Source: Antennarius striatus (Eukaryota; Chordata; Actinopteri; Lophiiformes; Antennariidae). Taken from it: a stretch of DNA of 64,000 bases. A model generated the notes under the pieces. The model was given only the letters and a program-made list of their open reading frames with translations. It had not been told where the DNA came from and did not search any database. The stretch covers positions 4,570,501-4,634,500 of the forward strand of contig NC_090794.1 in NCBI RefSeq assembly GCF_040054535.1, read 5' to 3'. Of the stretch, positions 51,120-63,657 are shown piece by piece. Numbering within the stretch: the stretch's first letter is position 1; the number at the start of each line of letters is the position of its first letter. The position numbers and the translations under genes were made by a program.

Positions 51120-51190
51120 ATTCACCGCGCACAGGAAGCGAATTTAATGTCCACACTATGGCGACGCCACAACCCGACTCGCGCTCTGTG

Positions 51191-51195
51191 ATTGG
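51191..51195 (-). promoter_or_regulatory. CCAAT box upstream of ptrhd1
   Basis: CCAAT on the minus strand (GCCAATCAC) about 72 bases before the ptrhd1 ATG, in a CpG-richer stretch. A further minus-strand CCAAT-type site is near 51280. Consistent with a TATA-less housekeeping promoter. Confidence 0.4.
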
Positions 51196-51792
51196 CTTAC
51201 CCTGATATCTTTACCTTAGCCCCAACCAATCATCATCACGTACGGTGAGTTTAACCAACCCAACCAAAGAAGTTAGCAAGTACTGGCCAATCAGGGGCAA
51301 GATAGGATCAGACACGCAACCACGTAGTAGGATACGACGTTCCGTAGTGTAGGGAAGCCCTGTTTGTCTTCCGGTTCAGCTACGTCGCTAATCATTAACC
51401 ATGCTAAAACTTGACTTCCCCCTCCTGGCCACTTTCACTCAAAAACTAAAAGTACATTAAAAAAGTAAATGTTAAATGAAATCTAAATACGAACAAATAT
51501 GGCGCATAAAAATAAAATAAATTGAAAAACATGGCATAAAAAGTGGCTTCACAACATGCGTCCTTCTTATCCTTCCTAAATATCATTAAATATTCTATTG
51601 ATTTTGTTGGCTATTTACTGTAGCAAAAATCAATTTCTGTGGCGCTTTGAGTACATCGTGTCTCTGAGACCATCAGTCTCAAAGAGGCTGGTTTGCTTAC
51701 CGTTAGTTTACTATAGTCACAAGCAGAACATTTCTATCTATCTATCTATTTGATCTGTAATTTCTAATAGAATTCCATATCCTCTGCCTAGT

Positions 51793-52175
51793 ACTGTACA
51801 TTGAATGTGCCGGCTCCGTCGCACCCGGAGTTCGCCCCGCCTCACGCCCTCAGACAGCTGGGACGGGCTCCAGCTCCCCGTGACCCGCTACAGCGGACAA
51901 AGCGGTTCGGAAGATGAATTAATATACCGTCATATTTTGTGAAAAAATTGAGGTGTTTATATTTGTCGTTTGTTAATGACTGGATTGATATAAAAACATT
52001 GAATATGGTGAATAATGGAGTTTGCGATTCTTCAATATGACACAAACAACTAATCTGCAGCTGAATAAAATGGTGGTGATTTAGTTAAGTACTGACGTTA
52101 ACAGAAAAACACCTTATACAACTTAATATTTCATTTATTCATCATCAACCTCTTCATTCACTGTGGCGGGTCGCT
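51793..52175. mobile_element. Inverted pair of teleost repeat tails
   Basis: The stretch 51793-51925 contains GACAGCTGGGACGGGCTCC and GTGACCCGCTACAGCGGA, ending in a GATGAATTAAT tail, a design very common in teleost interspersed repeats. Its tail reappears inverted at 52127-52175 (GCGACCCGCCACAGTGAATG in reverse complement). The element family was not identified. Confidence 0.5.
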
Positions 52176-52857
52176 TTGAGATGAACTGAAGGATGAATTG
52201 TTTTGGCAGAAAAATATTTTCCTTTAAAGCTGAGATAAGTATTTAAACATTCTATGATTATTGATTGAGTGTTGAAAACTGGGGTAATGAAAACATTTTG
52301 GAAATACTACAGTCACCTCTTTAAGAATGTAATGCGTTTTAGAGGAAGACCTTCGCACTTAAAATGTGACATTTTAACATAAAAGATCTTCCATCCCTAA
52401 AAAAAGTGTCTCAGTGACATCAAATTAAATGAAAATCTCACACTCATTCAAATAACTGACATGCAAGTCACCAGTAAATGTCACAATAATTATTTATTAA
52501 GCATACACATTATAATATAAATATAAAATATGCTATTTTTGTTCTTAAAATTGGTGAGACATCATTATATCTGTGTTGAGACAGACAACCATACAAACAG
52601 GTTTTCATATTCTACCAAAATCTGCTGAAACTTCTATGCAGCTGTAATAAACATGATGGTGCCATCCTAAAGTCAAAGCCTGTTTTCTTGGAGCACGTCA
52701 GAGAAATATGACTGATCTAGGATCAGGTCCATGTAAATGTGGCTATAAATGAGGAGGCAAACTGGTCTTAGATCAGCGCTCCTAGTCTAAGATGCGGTAT
52801 ACAGCCCACGTACAGAGAGAGCACAATAACCTACTTTATATATCATATATGCCATCA

Positions 52858-52980
<123 letters not shown>

Positions 52981-53504
52981 TTATATAAACAATGGCAATT
53001 AGCAGCATGATAATGGACCACTCATTTTTTCTAGTTTCAAAGATCTGCAAAATAAGTTAAGAAGTACAAGTAAAGAAATAAAATAAACATCAAACATACT
53101 GATGATTATCATCACTGTGCTAAGAGAGAACCTCAGCAACAGCAAACTAAATAGAGATAAACAATTAAATCAGATCGGAGTGATGACATTTGACAGTCAG
53201 GATTCAGGTTCAATTCAATTTCACTTCAGTCAACAACAGGAAGTGGAGAATCAGTACACTTTTACCAAAGTGAAAATAGCGACTTCTGTGCATTTCATAG
53301 ACAGGAAAATTGAAAGATTAAATCTCAAACCATGAATTCCAGTTTCATTTGACTGAATCAAAAGTGAATTGATCCTCAAACCTATCAATGACAATACAGA
53401 ACAAATGGTTTTGACATTTTTTCTCTTTTTTTCTTTTTTTTTCAGGATTTTTTTCCAAGTTTGGTTGACATGCTGAATCCTTGTGTCTGCAGATCTATGG
53501 TCAA

Positions 53505-56500
53505 TCAAAAGGAAAAGTACTGAGCGAACCACTCCTGGCGCTGGGCGTCTGGGCAGTCGATGGCAGGATCCTTAGTTTCAGGAGGGCTTCGGGGCAGGAG
53601 TGCAAAATCACCGTAACACAAATAACATCAAAAACAGAAAAAGACAAGTCAGGGAAGAAGCCAGAGGGTAATTCAGTCAGTCTTACACAAGACCAAATGG
53701 CCAAGAACCCTCTCATTTATCCATCCTGTGGTTGTTGTCATTACATTAAACCAAAACTAATTTTTTTCCATTTAAGATAAAGCCCATTGTCCGTCTATTA
53801 CTCATTTCAGTCCTTTAATGAATCAGATCGCAACAGCTCTATAATTAAAAATGGACTGAAAGTTGAACGACATCAAAAGTGTAATTCATCTCTATTTCCT
53901 GAAGGGGGAAGCAGAGCAGAACAGAGATATCCCTGTTCAGCCTTGGACCAGTTGTATACAATATGCGTTTTTACCTGTTATCATTAGCTGGTTTTATAGG
54001 TGGCAGGAGGAAAATATGTTTTTCCTGGCAAAATACTAGTGAAAGAGTGAACCTAAATATAAATTGTCTTCAGTAGATACCAATGAGCTTCGAACAACAG
54101 GCTGGGTGTGTAGGGAGGCCAGAAACATTTCATACTCCAAAGTGAGTTGCAATCTGAACCATATGTACACGTGAAGCTTTTTAGCTACCCCTTGCAATTT
54201 TCCTCACAGTGGGGTGGAGGGAGACGATCGCTGTACCTCAAAAGTTTAAAGTAATGAGGTCAAGTGTTTGCATCTAACAAAACAAGCTAGCCCATTGGAG
54301 TTGCTTCTGCTTTTAATTGGCTCCTTCTAAAATAAACCGTCCTGTAACTCCAGGGTATTATTTAAGAAGGGAAGGCGGTGGACTTTTTGTTGCTTTCAAT
54401 GCTTGAAGAAGTCAGTTATTTCCCAAAGGAGATATATTTTGTGCAGCCTGATAAATTATGTTTATACTGTACACGGTCACGATTAGACCCAAAGAGTTCA
54501 CTTTTAAATTCATAAAATATTCATAGTATTCATTGTATTTACAGGTTTTTGCAAAATGGCCACATTAAATAAACACTACAGTGTATTTTGCACCATATTA
54601 CTGCAGTTTCTTTGTTTATTATACTGAAAAAACAATGGAGAAATCTCCCTCTAGGATCATTTGGGACAAGTCTGTTTGTTTTTCAGGGCTTTCGTTTCAT
54701 TTTGTCATGGATGAGAGGATAACAGGAAGTGGTCCAAACTGTCCGACACGGATATATTGAGACCTCACTTGTTATAGCCGGCAATGTCATCATTATGTGA
54801 CAGAAATGCTGTGTGGGAAATATTTAAGGTAGCACAGGAAATATAAAACATTCATTAGAGCTTGAAGAAAAAAAACAAATATTCATTTGGTTAAGTCAGA
54901 TTTTTTGGGGGAATTGCTTTAGGTGGTTTATGTAGAGAATAGGAAGATTTTGAGGACTAGCAATGAGAATGAAGAAGGAAATGAAAAAGGATCGGCAGGG
55001 AATGAGATGATAAATCAAGGTCAGGGAAAGAAGCGAGAAGAGAAGAGAGATAAAAATAAGTTAGAATCAGAGGAAAGGAAGTCATTATGTGTCCTCTTTA
55101 TGGCTTGAGAGGGAAATTTCTGGGGTAGCTAGAACTCTATAGGTCTTCTTTTAAAACTAAAGCTAAATGTTCTAATGCTTATATCTGCAAACTGGAAAGT
55201 TTTTACTGGCGGTGGAGGAACAACATGGTCAACTTATTCACATCAGTATCTTGTGGTTATATTATTCTGGGTATATTTATCCTATTCTCTACAAAAAGTA
55301 TAAAAAATGTGATGATGTGCTAACATTTAGCCAAACTGAAATATTTTTTTCATAATTTGATTGTCTACATACAGAAACTGAATTTTGATCCCGACACCGT
55401 TGCATCATACACATGTTTGTTTACTTATTTACTCGCTCAGCTCAGCCAAACAAACCGAGATGCCAGCAACACTCCAGCTGGCTGAGATGAAAAAAGCCCA
55501 ACATTTCCCAAAGTACCCTTTTGCTTCTTTTTTACCCTTACAAAACCAACAATAATACATAAAATATGATGACATTGTTTTTGCTACGTAAGAGAGGATT
55601 AACTGTGTTTTAAGTGGGATTCTATGGCTACAAGAAGATCATTCTGTTGATTTTCTGTCATTGCTTATTTGGATTTTCAGTATTTTTCTATTTATACTGT
55701 AGTATATATAACACTGCAACCTTTGTGTTTGAGACAAAATGGGTTCAAGTTGGAAATCTACAGTCTAAATAAAAATGTTTGACATATTTAAGTCTGCATT
55801 ATGCTGTTTGACCCTCTTATGTTCAAAGTCTGCCCGTCTCATAATAGTCTCTAGAGATATATGGAGGTACAGGAGCCAGTCACTTAATGGGGTCAGATTT
55901 ATTACTGGGGTAAAGGGTTACTGTCTAACTACAAATGTTTGTCAGGAACAAAGAGACCGCAGGAGCAATGGATCATTTACTGGAGCCTGAGAACATTTCA
56001 AAGCAGACCTTATCCTGTCGACACTTCGCTCAGCTGTGAGTGTGTTTGCATTTTGTGACAGAAAAACGGTGATAATCAGTTTCCTCCGAGCTTCTGCAAA
56101 TTAGCCACGTCATTTTTTTCAAGCAGCAAAACGTGCAGTTTGGATAAACATAAGAAAACATGCTCATTCATTCACACACACACTCACACATGCTAAACCT
56201 TAATAATCGTGCCCTAAAAACACATTTCTTGGCATGCGATATACAAATTGCATGTATTCACAAGGAGAGCACAAGATCTGTTGCATAATTTACTCTCATA
56301 TCATCTCTCACCACAGCAACCAGTCACAGCCAATGTCAGTGAACAAGAGAAGCATTTATTGGAATACAGGATACTTTCAAAATAAAACACCACCAAGCAC
56401 AGAAGGGACAGTCCATGATTGCGACAGATAATATCTGCTTCATCACACAGTAGCCAGTATCATTTCTGAGTCTTGGAGGAATTGTGCAGCTTGTGTGACA

Positions 56501-58672
56501 TGCTGAAGTTCAGATGGAGATGAAGACTCACAACATGACGGAACGCACAACTGAAGCCACAAAAGATTTAAAAAAAACTGTAACTGAACAGAGGAGGGAA
56601 GGCCAGCATCATGCACACTGGTAGCACAGCACACTGACAGACATATGGAAAGGAAAAAAATAAAAACATGCCCCTTTTGCATTCCAAAGCCATTCTCTGA
56701 AGCTTCAGTCACATGTGAGACTTTGCTGTTAATGTTAATGTTTAGATATTCATCACTTTGATTAAAAAATCCTTGTGAAAACGCAGACGTGTTCCGTCTC
56801 AGGCGAGGGTCGGTCGGTGTGTGAAGTAAAACTCAGGGTGTGACAGGATGATGACATCATCGGCCAGGATGATTTAATTGTGTCCAATCACAGCTTAGCA
56901 AATATAAATAAGATATTTATGTGGAGCGACATTTCAGAGTACATACAGTGGGTCTTACTATTCAAGCTAACGACAAAAAGCAAGCTGAGAAAAATGCGTA
57001 ACTGTATTTTAACTTTTCCGGTGTGAGATGCAAAGGGCTACTGGGTTTAATTATATTAGAAAAGGTGGAGCTTGGCTTTGATTGACAGTTTAGGCCAATG
57101 ACAGTGTGTCTGTTCTGCTCTGTATTTGATTAATAGGTTTTGGGATGTTAGAATATTCCACAAAATATGTTTTTTTTATTACATCTTTGACCCTGTCTTT
57201 AAGCTAGCTGCTTTGGCCAGCTGGCTGAAATCAGTCCATGGATACAGAGAGGAAGTCATCACTTTGAACTGTTCAGACACAGGAAGTGTAATTGCAGTAT
57301 ATTAGAGCGTTTGACAGATTTTGTTTCACACTCGGCGACTCGAGATGACAATGGCTTCATGCTAGTTTATGGTTTATGAGAGGGTTGGACTTGGCAGGAA
57401 GCGATGACGATGTAAAACAGCAGTTATTGTCCCACTGATGATTTCATTTTTTTTTTTTTTCTTGGTTGCTTTTTGTTATTTTGAGGCTTTTGTAAGAACA
57501 AACAGCCTTATAGATAGTTTCTGTATTCAAGGTTTAAGACCCAGCTGGAGTCTTCAGGTAAACCGAAACCTCTGATTGGATGATTAATGTGTGGATTTGA
57601 CCAACTGCTGCCCTTCTGGGCTGAAAAGGTCTCACCTCATGAATTTCTTGGGTTCGGTGGGAGGGGTCGGCGGGGGAAGAGGTTTGTTGGAGTTGAGTTC
57701 AAGGTGGTGGAGGGGGGAGTTGGGGATGGGCTCTAGGCGGCTGGGCTGGGCCGGGGGCGGGGCTGCTGGCTGTGGGGGCTGCCCACTTCCTGAGCCTGCC
57801 ACGCCCACGCCCATACCTGCTGCCTCCATAGCCCTGACATTAGTAGAGCTGCTGAATCTGCTGGCTGCTGTTTTCTCATTCTTTCTCTTTTGCTACACAG
57901 AAAACAGAAAAGGAGGGGCATGGGGGTCAAAAAAGGAGCAAAAGGGAATTTTTAAAAACAAAATGGAAATAAAAGAAAGGAAGAAATGACGGAGTAAATG
58001 GAGTGTAGAGTACAGGGAGAGCCCTCGAGGTTTACCCAGTGAGAGACAAGAGAAGAGCAGCGAGCTAACTAGATCAGATCGAAACGTTGATTGAAGCCTT
58101 GAGAATGGATCCATCTGAAAACGTCAGGAATGAGTCTCAATCTTAAAGCATTAAATCGCTTTAGAATGGAGGTTCAGATGATGAGAGATGCATCAAAGAA
58201 AACATCTCACCAACAAATGGCTTGGAAAGCAAAGGAGAAGAAGTCATTGGGAGGAAGAATAACTTTAAACGCACAAACATGGTAAATAAAAACCAGCACA
58301 CAGTGAACATACAACACATATACAAATATGTGTGGAAAAAATACAAGTAACAGCGAGAACAACAACAATAGAAGTTAAAAACCCGACTGATGATGACATC
58401 GGCTACAAATCGATCATGCAGTGGGACCATTCCTCCAGACAAACTGGGAGGAATCAGACACTATGTTTTTCAGGAGCATTGGGAGATTTAAAGAGAAAAG
58501 ATATTTTCTCAAACATTCATATTATTATTAGTATTTTTGATGGTATCTGACAAGACCACACAATTTTCTGTTGGTGCTTCTTTCACTGAAAAGGCAGCCT
58601 CAGTCGGGAAGAAAGAATTGTCACATCCTTCTTTGAAAATGCATGTTAAATCTAATAATACATTTATATATG

Positions 58673-58717
<45 letters not shown>

Positions 58718-60757
58718 CATTAAACGCCCTCGTTACTTGCGGTTAATGCGGTCTAGGAGCCAAACGCGGATAACAAATTCCGCGATACAGCGACAAACTA
58801 TTTCTTTTATTATTTACGGTAATTTAAACGATTATGGCCCCTCCCCATACTGATATTAAACCACCTTCTATCTGTATTACCTTTTCCCACACTCTTATCG
58901 ACTGTTTAAAGCACTATTGTGTCTCGCGGAAGTCCGAGACTCACTTGAACGTAGAGCAGTTCCGGATGCCGTCAGCCAATAGAATGGGCGTACGGTGTCA
59001 CGTGATCGCTTACCAAAAATCCGCGATGAGGTGGAGTCGCGAGTTTTGAAGCGCAAATGCTTGAGGGCGCACTGTATATATACGTATACTGGTGGTGCAT
59101 TTTTTTAAATTTTAAAAAATGTTTTGAACTATGACCTCTGTGATATTCGGCGGCACATTTTCAGCCTTCCATGCTTTTACTTGACAAATAACAAAAACCA
59201 GAATCCTTCAGAATTCGGTACCAAAAGACTGCACTTTGCACTCCTTTGTGTGCACCAGCTTTACCTCTCAGGTCAACGTTGAAATGCCGTGTTTGAGGGT
59301 ACTAATAAGTCATTAACATCCCAAAATTAGTGCGGTCATGAATTATGATTGTTACAATGGAACAACAACAATTTATCTTCAGTAACTTCAGTTACTTGTT
59401 AGTGAATATGACATGAAATGGGGGTGGGGTGGGGGTATCGTCTTTGCTGCGCGATAGACCAAGCCGATCAGAATGCCACTTGTTCCTCTGTGTGTGGTGT
59501 GTAACCCGACATCAGTGCCTACCTTTATGAGCGGGTTGATAACTCCAACATTGGGACTGGCATTGAACACTTTGTTGAAGTTGGTCTCCCTGTTGACCAG
59601 CTCTAGTTGGTAGAACTTCTTATCGTCCTAAGGGAGAAAACCAGTTTAGCTCACAGCGAAGAACGGCTGTGGGGGAATGAAAGGAGTGTAGCGAGGACAT
59701 TGAAATTCTTCTGCAGATGGCGGATGTTGACACACGCTATGACAAAGCTGATTTATGAAGTCACCTTCATGTGATTAGGGCAGCGGCGCTGTGGTATTGT
59801 CTAAGGCGTCCCGGATAAACCAAATGAAAATGACAGCGTTAATGAAGTGGAGAACATTGGATCTTAAATTGTCTGAAAGACGGTGAGTAAGGTCAGCCGT
59901 GTTGATTTTCAAAACTTGCAGCAGACTTTAAACTAAGCCGTGATTGAATTATAAACTTAAACTTCTATTGTCCTTTAATTTTGCAAAAGGAAAAATAAGC
60001 TGATTGATTTTATCCATCAGACGAGTCAAGAGTCAGGCAAACACGTCGCTGTTGGAAATGACTGCAGTATAATAATCTTGAAGCTCTGTTTAATTAGCCT
60101 TTTTAAGTATGATTATTCCTTAAATGTTTTGATTTTCATTGTTTTCCAGCCAATCTTTCAGGCAGACTGATGGATTATGGAATATGGTATCCACAGGGAT
60201 AAAGCTGGGAGGTGATTAGTTTAGTTTAGCATAAAGACTGGAAGCAGAAGCAACTAGACTCACTTGCTTAACAATAGCCCAGCCAGCTTTGCTATAAAAC
60301 TTTCAAATGAACATCCCATCCATTTTCACATTGAAGGCTAGCACTTTTCCCTACATCCAATCTTTATGCTAAGCTAAAATAATCACCTCCAGGCTCTATT
60401 CTTGTTATAATTTTAGACAGATTATGAACACATCTCATGCCTTTAAAAGACAGAGCATAGTCAGGTTTCCAAGTAGGCTGCTGTAATTCTCTTTATTCTT
60501 CCCTTGATGTAAAGCACTTAGTATTTCATGATCAGAGGAACTCTCTTGGGGAAAGCTTACTACATTCCATATTTGGAAACTGCAGATAAACTGTAAACAA
60601 AATGCTTATTTTCCAAAGCGTACACCAGCAGTCACCTACCACCAGTTTCTTGACCAGAGTTTCTCGCTCAGACACCATGTCCTTCAACTCAGCAATGATC
60701 TGCAGATCCTCAGGACGACTCTCCCGGTTCCTGAACTTCTCCTCTGTTCCTTCCAGG
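53505..60757 (-). CDS. fam184a: FAM184-family coiled-coil protein, last four exons (partial)
   Basis: Exons in transcript order: 60640-60757, 59523-59627, 57636-57892, 53505-53586. Phases match (entry with one codon base, then 0, 0, 2) and all borders are AG/GT. They encode the C-terminal 186 residues: a helical, charged part (ESRPEDLQIIAELKDMVSER), then DDKKFYQLELVNRETNFNKV and FNASPNVGVINPLIK. Next come a basic KRKNEK patch, a Gly/Pro-rich stretch (IPNSPLHHLELNSNKPLPPP) and the terminus QRQEWFAQYFSF. From memory, mammalian FAM184A ends very similarly (QEWFARYF). The function is not established. The 5' part is outside the window to the right. FAM184B is the alternative; the choice of paralogue is about 75 percent. 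Confidence 0.85.
53587..57635 (-). other. Last intron of the FAM184-family gene
   Basis: About 4 kb between phase-2 exon ends (ATG-AG then GTGAGACC; acceptor CCCCGAAG). AT-rich, with no further exon recognised. Confidence 0.8.
58679..58714. repeat. (GT)n microsatellite
   Basis: Eighteen GT units ending four bases before the MITE at 58718. Confidence 0.9.
58718..59074. mobile_element. Tigger-like (Tc1/mariner superfamily) MITE
   Basis: A 357-base element. The left end CATTAAACGCCCTCGTTACT and the reverse complement of the right end (CAGTGCGCCCTCAAGCATTT) are imperfect inverted repeats, flanked by TA on both sides as expected for this superfamily. The interior has the typical pattern of CGCGGATAACAAATTCCGCG. 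No coding capacity. Confidence 0.65.
60208..60390. mobile_element. Short MITE-like inverted repeat element
   Basis: A 183-base stretch whose ends mirror each other over about 40 bases: GGAGGTGATTAGTTTAG with TTTAGCATAAAGACTGG on the left, and the reverse complement GGAGGTGATTATTTTAGC with TTAGCATAAAGATTGG on the right. It lies inside an intron of the FAM184-family gene. Confidence 0.65.
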
Positions 60758-61749
60758 CTAAACAAAGACAGCAAAAACACCCACAAAGCTGTAAATACTC
60801 TGCTTGAGCAACCCACCCAGAATCCTCCAGGCTTATACAACTTATGCAAATATAATAAATAAGTCATAAAAATTGAAGACAACATTCAATCGTTCCTCTT
60901 GAGAAGGAAAACGTGTGTTAAGACGGTCAGTTTTCAGGTTGTGTGTGCAGCTCAAAACGAGAAAAAGTCCGGTGAACCTGAATGATTTTGCAGTTTTTAT
61001 TGAGTGTGTACCTGATGAGACCACTCCTGAGTTAAGAGAATTAAAAGAACATATTACAGGAAATGAAAAGATGAATGATGCATCAGCCACTCCTTTTTTC
61101 ATTAGCTTTCAATCGATAAAAGAGTAATTGCAATCCGTGTATCCTTCCCCCTTCCTCTCCTCATCACAGAGCCATTAAGGAAGTGGACGTTCAGATTGAA
61201 AACAGCGCTGTGAGGCTCCTCTGGAGGTTTTTGTCTGTCCTGTGGGCTTCAAGAACTTTCAAAATAGTTATAATGAATTTTTGTTCTTTTCCTTCTGGGC
61301 ACCTCAGAACTCAAGACTTGGGTAAAACTTCTGATTACTTCTGAATTTTGTGACATTTTCTCTGATGAGACATGCTAAAAATCACTGAGCAGAACGACTG
61401 TTCGCTGTTTGAAGGAACCGCCCCCCCCGTCCCCAAATTAATCATAATTGACACAGCCTTTCTGACAAATTACTCCTTTTTTGATAAAAGCCTCAAAATC
61501 CTCCATTTGGAAGCAGAAATGCATAATTCAGAAACACGACATAACAAATAAACTAACTAATACTGGATTAGACATGATACAGTCACTGAGTCGTGTCAGT
61601 TCTTGGCTTTAGAGGATGCCTTTAAAGTTAATGTCAGATTATTTTTGATCAAACCTCCTCTTCTTGTTGGTTTTACCAGCACCTTATGTGACAGTGAGCT
61701 ATACAGCCTTTCACTTCCCACGTGCCACTGAGGGCTGTCTTTGTTACAT

Positions 61750-61783
61750 TCATGCCACAGTGTGAAATCACACTGTGGCATGA
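61750..61783. repeat. Perfect palindrome, 16-base arms, 2-base loop
   Basis: TCATGCCACAGTGTGA, then AA, then its exact reverse complement. The shortness of the loop makes this a true cruciform or hairpin candidate. Confidence 0.9.
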
Positions 61784-63223
61784 TCAGGCTGGACACCAGA
61801 GCAGCTTGTCTTCAAGATAAATAGTGGTCTCTTTGAGGAGTGAACATACAGGAGGCAGTCCTGACTGTTCCATCAGATGTCCTGTCTCCAGCTGTGCTGT
61901 TCCTCGGGCCCTTCTGATTTTTTTTTTTTGTTCCACGTCATTGACTTCTTCCTGTTTCTCCAACATTTTCTGCAGCTTGAGCATCAGAATTGATATTCTA
62001 GTAATTTATAATGTTGCATGAATCCGTTTCTTAAATTTATAAAATGAGCACAACAGCTCAGAATTACACAATGTGAAATGGATTTGTAAAGTCATATCAT
62101 GAATGTCATACAGAAATGGAGATTTCATCTCTCTAAAATTTTCTGCAATCAAGGTTGACAACGTTAACATTGAACTAAAACAGCAGCCATGAACTCAGAA
62201 ACCAAAACCATTGGCTGAAAGAGGCCAAAAGAGTGCAGAGCTGAGGGGATCAGTGGAATCGAGTGAAAAGTATTCAGGCTTTATCACAACTTCTCATTTA
62301 ATAAGTTCTTATAATTAACAATGACAAGTGTGGCTTTAGAATAACGGTAATTTTGCTTCAATGCCAGTCTAAGGTTATTTATCTGAAGCTAACATTAAAA
62401 GGCTAACTCTCTAAGGCAAACGCTCTGAGGTTAATTCTAAAGCTAACTCTCTAAATCTAACTCTCGCTAACTGTCTAAGACTAACATTTCCAGAGAGACA
62501 AAAGACCCTCTGATGCCGGAGGGGAGTTTATGATCGGATCACTTCATTCAGATGGTTTCATTATGCTGGATGTAGAACAGACTGCTATAACAACAACTGT
62601 TAAACTGCTGATATCTTCTGGACAGGAACACACTGAGGCCAAATGTTTGGTGTCCAACTATTTCACGCCCGACTGACCCAGCATGAGTGACCCTTCTTTG
62701 ACCCGCTGTGACACCCCGTTGGAGCATCAGTGACACATGAGAGGCCTTCATCACAGCTTTTGCTTTACATAATGGACAAATCCTCCTGGTAAACCCTGTG
62801 ACTCCTGCAGGAGGGAGACGCACATGCCTGGTGAAGCACCGACTCCTCCAAACATAAGCAGTAAATCTGCACCAAGGTGCTGATGTGTTGTTTTTTTTCT
62901 AATTAATGTTTGCCGTCTGTTTTCAAGGTGCTGGAATTTATTACAACCCAAACTGTAATGAAGGCGAGGGACTTTCTCTTATCACTGCTACCTTCTGGGT
63001 TGTCTTTTGTCTTTATCCATTGCTGTTGCAAACTCTTTGGACTACGTGTTTTTTCTTTTTTTGCTGCAATAAATGATTCCCTCTTTTAAAACTAAAACTG
63101 TCACTTAAAAGAATACGGACCTCATCTTTAAAGGAGCTTTTGGTGGTTGGTGTAGTTTTTTAGGACAAATAAACAACTGATAATGCTTTAAAAGATCCAC
63201 AGATTTCCTTGATTTAATTAAAT

Positions 63224-63583
63224 TTTATACTGTTTTATTTTTGATTTAATTTTATACTGTTTATATTTTAATTTTATACTGTTTATATTTTAATTTTATA
63301 CTGTTTATATTTTAATTTAATACTGTTATATTTTTTAAATTTTATACTGTTTAAATTTTAATTTTATAGTGTATATATTTTAGTTATAGTTTAGTATATA
63401 CGTCCTGTTAGTGCTGCTTGTGTCTGTTAGTGTAGTGTATGTCTTGTGGTATGTCCTGTGATGTCAGTGTTTCTTTTTCTCCTGGTGTTTATCCAGTATT
63501 ATTTGTTATGTAATGCCTGAGCAGTGGATATATACATATACAATTTCCTCCGGGATAATAAAGTATCTATCTATCTATCTATC
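63224..63583 (+). mobile_element. LINE 3' UTR and tail
   Basis: Shares its last 110 or so bases with the 3' UTR of the LINE at 35601-36210: GTGTTTATCCAGTATTATTT, GTAATGCCTGAGCAGTGGAT, and CAATTTCCTCCGGGATAATAAAGT before five ATCT units. The upstream part is a run of about 23-base TTTTATACTGTTTATATT units. No reverse-transcriptase sequence remains. Confidence 0.75.
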
Positions 63584-63637
63584 TTGTGATTATACATAAA
63601 ATTAAAAATAAAATAAAATAAAAAAATAAATAAATAT

Positions 63638-63657
63638 ATATATATATATATATATAT
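63638..63657. repeat. (AT)n tract
   Basis: A short AT run after an AAAT-rich stretch. Confidence 0.8.

Larger units (their letters stand above)
57893..59522 (-). other. Intron of the FAM184-family gene
   Basis: Contains the (TG)n tract at 58679-58714 and the Tigger-like MITE beside it; otherwise unique sequence. Confidence 0.8.

Noticed and set aside
57591-57989. Plus-strand 132-codon Gly-rich frame
   Set aside because: Antisense to the Pro/Gly-rich FAM184-family exon at 57636-57892; no family resemblance.
61784-61984. Charged coiled-coil-like minus-strand frame (LQKMLEKQEEVNDVEQKKK), possibly another FAM184-family exon
   Set aside because: I could not find a matching acceptor and donor, the charged part includes a long A run, and I cannot place it in the family. 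Left open.
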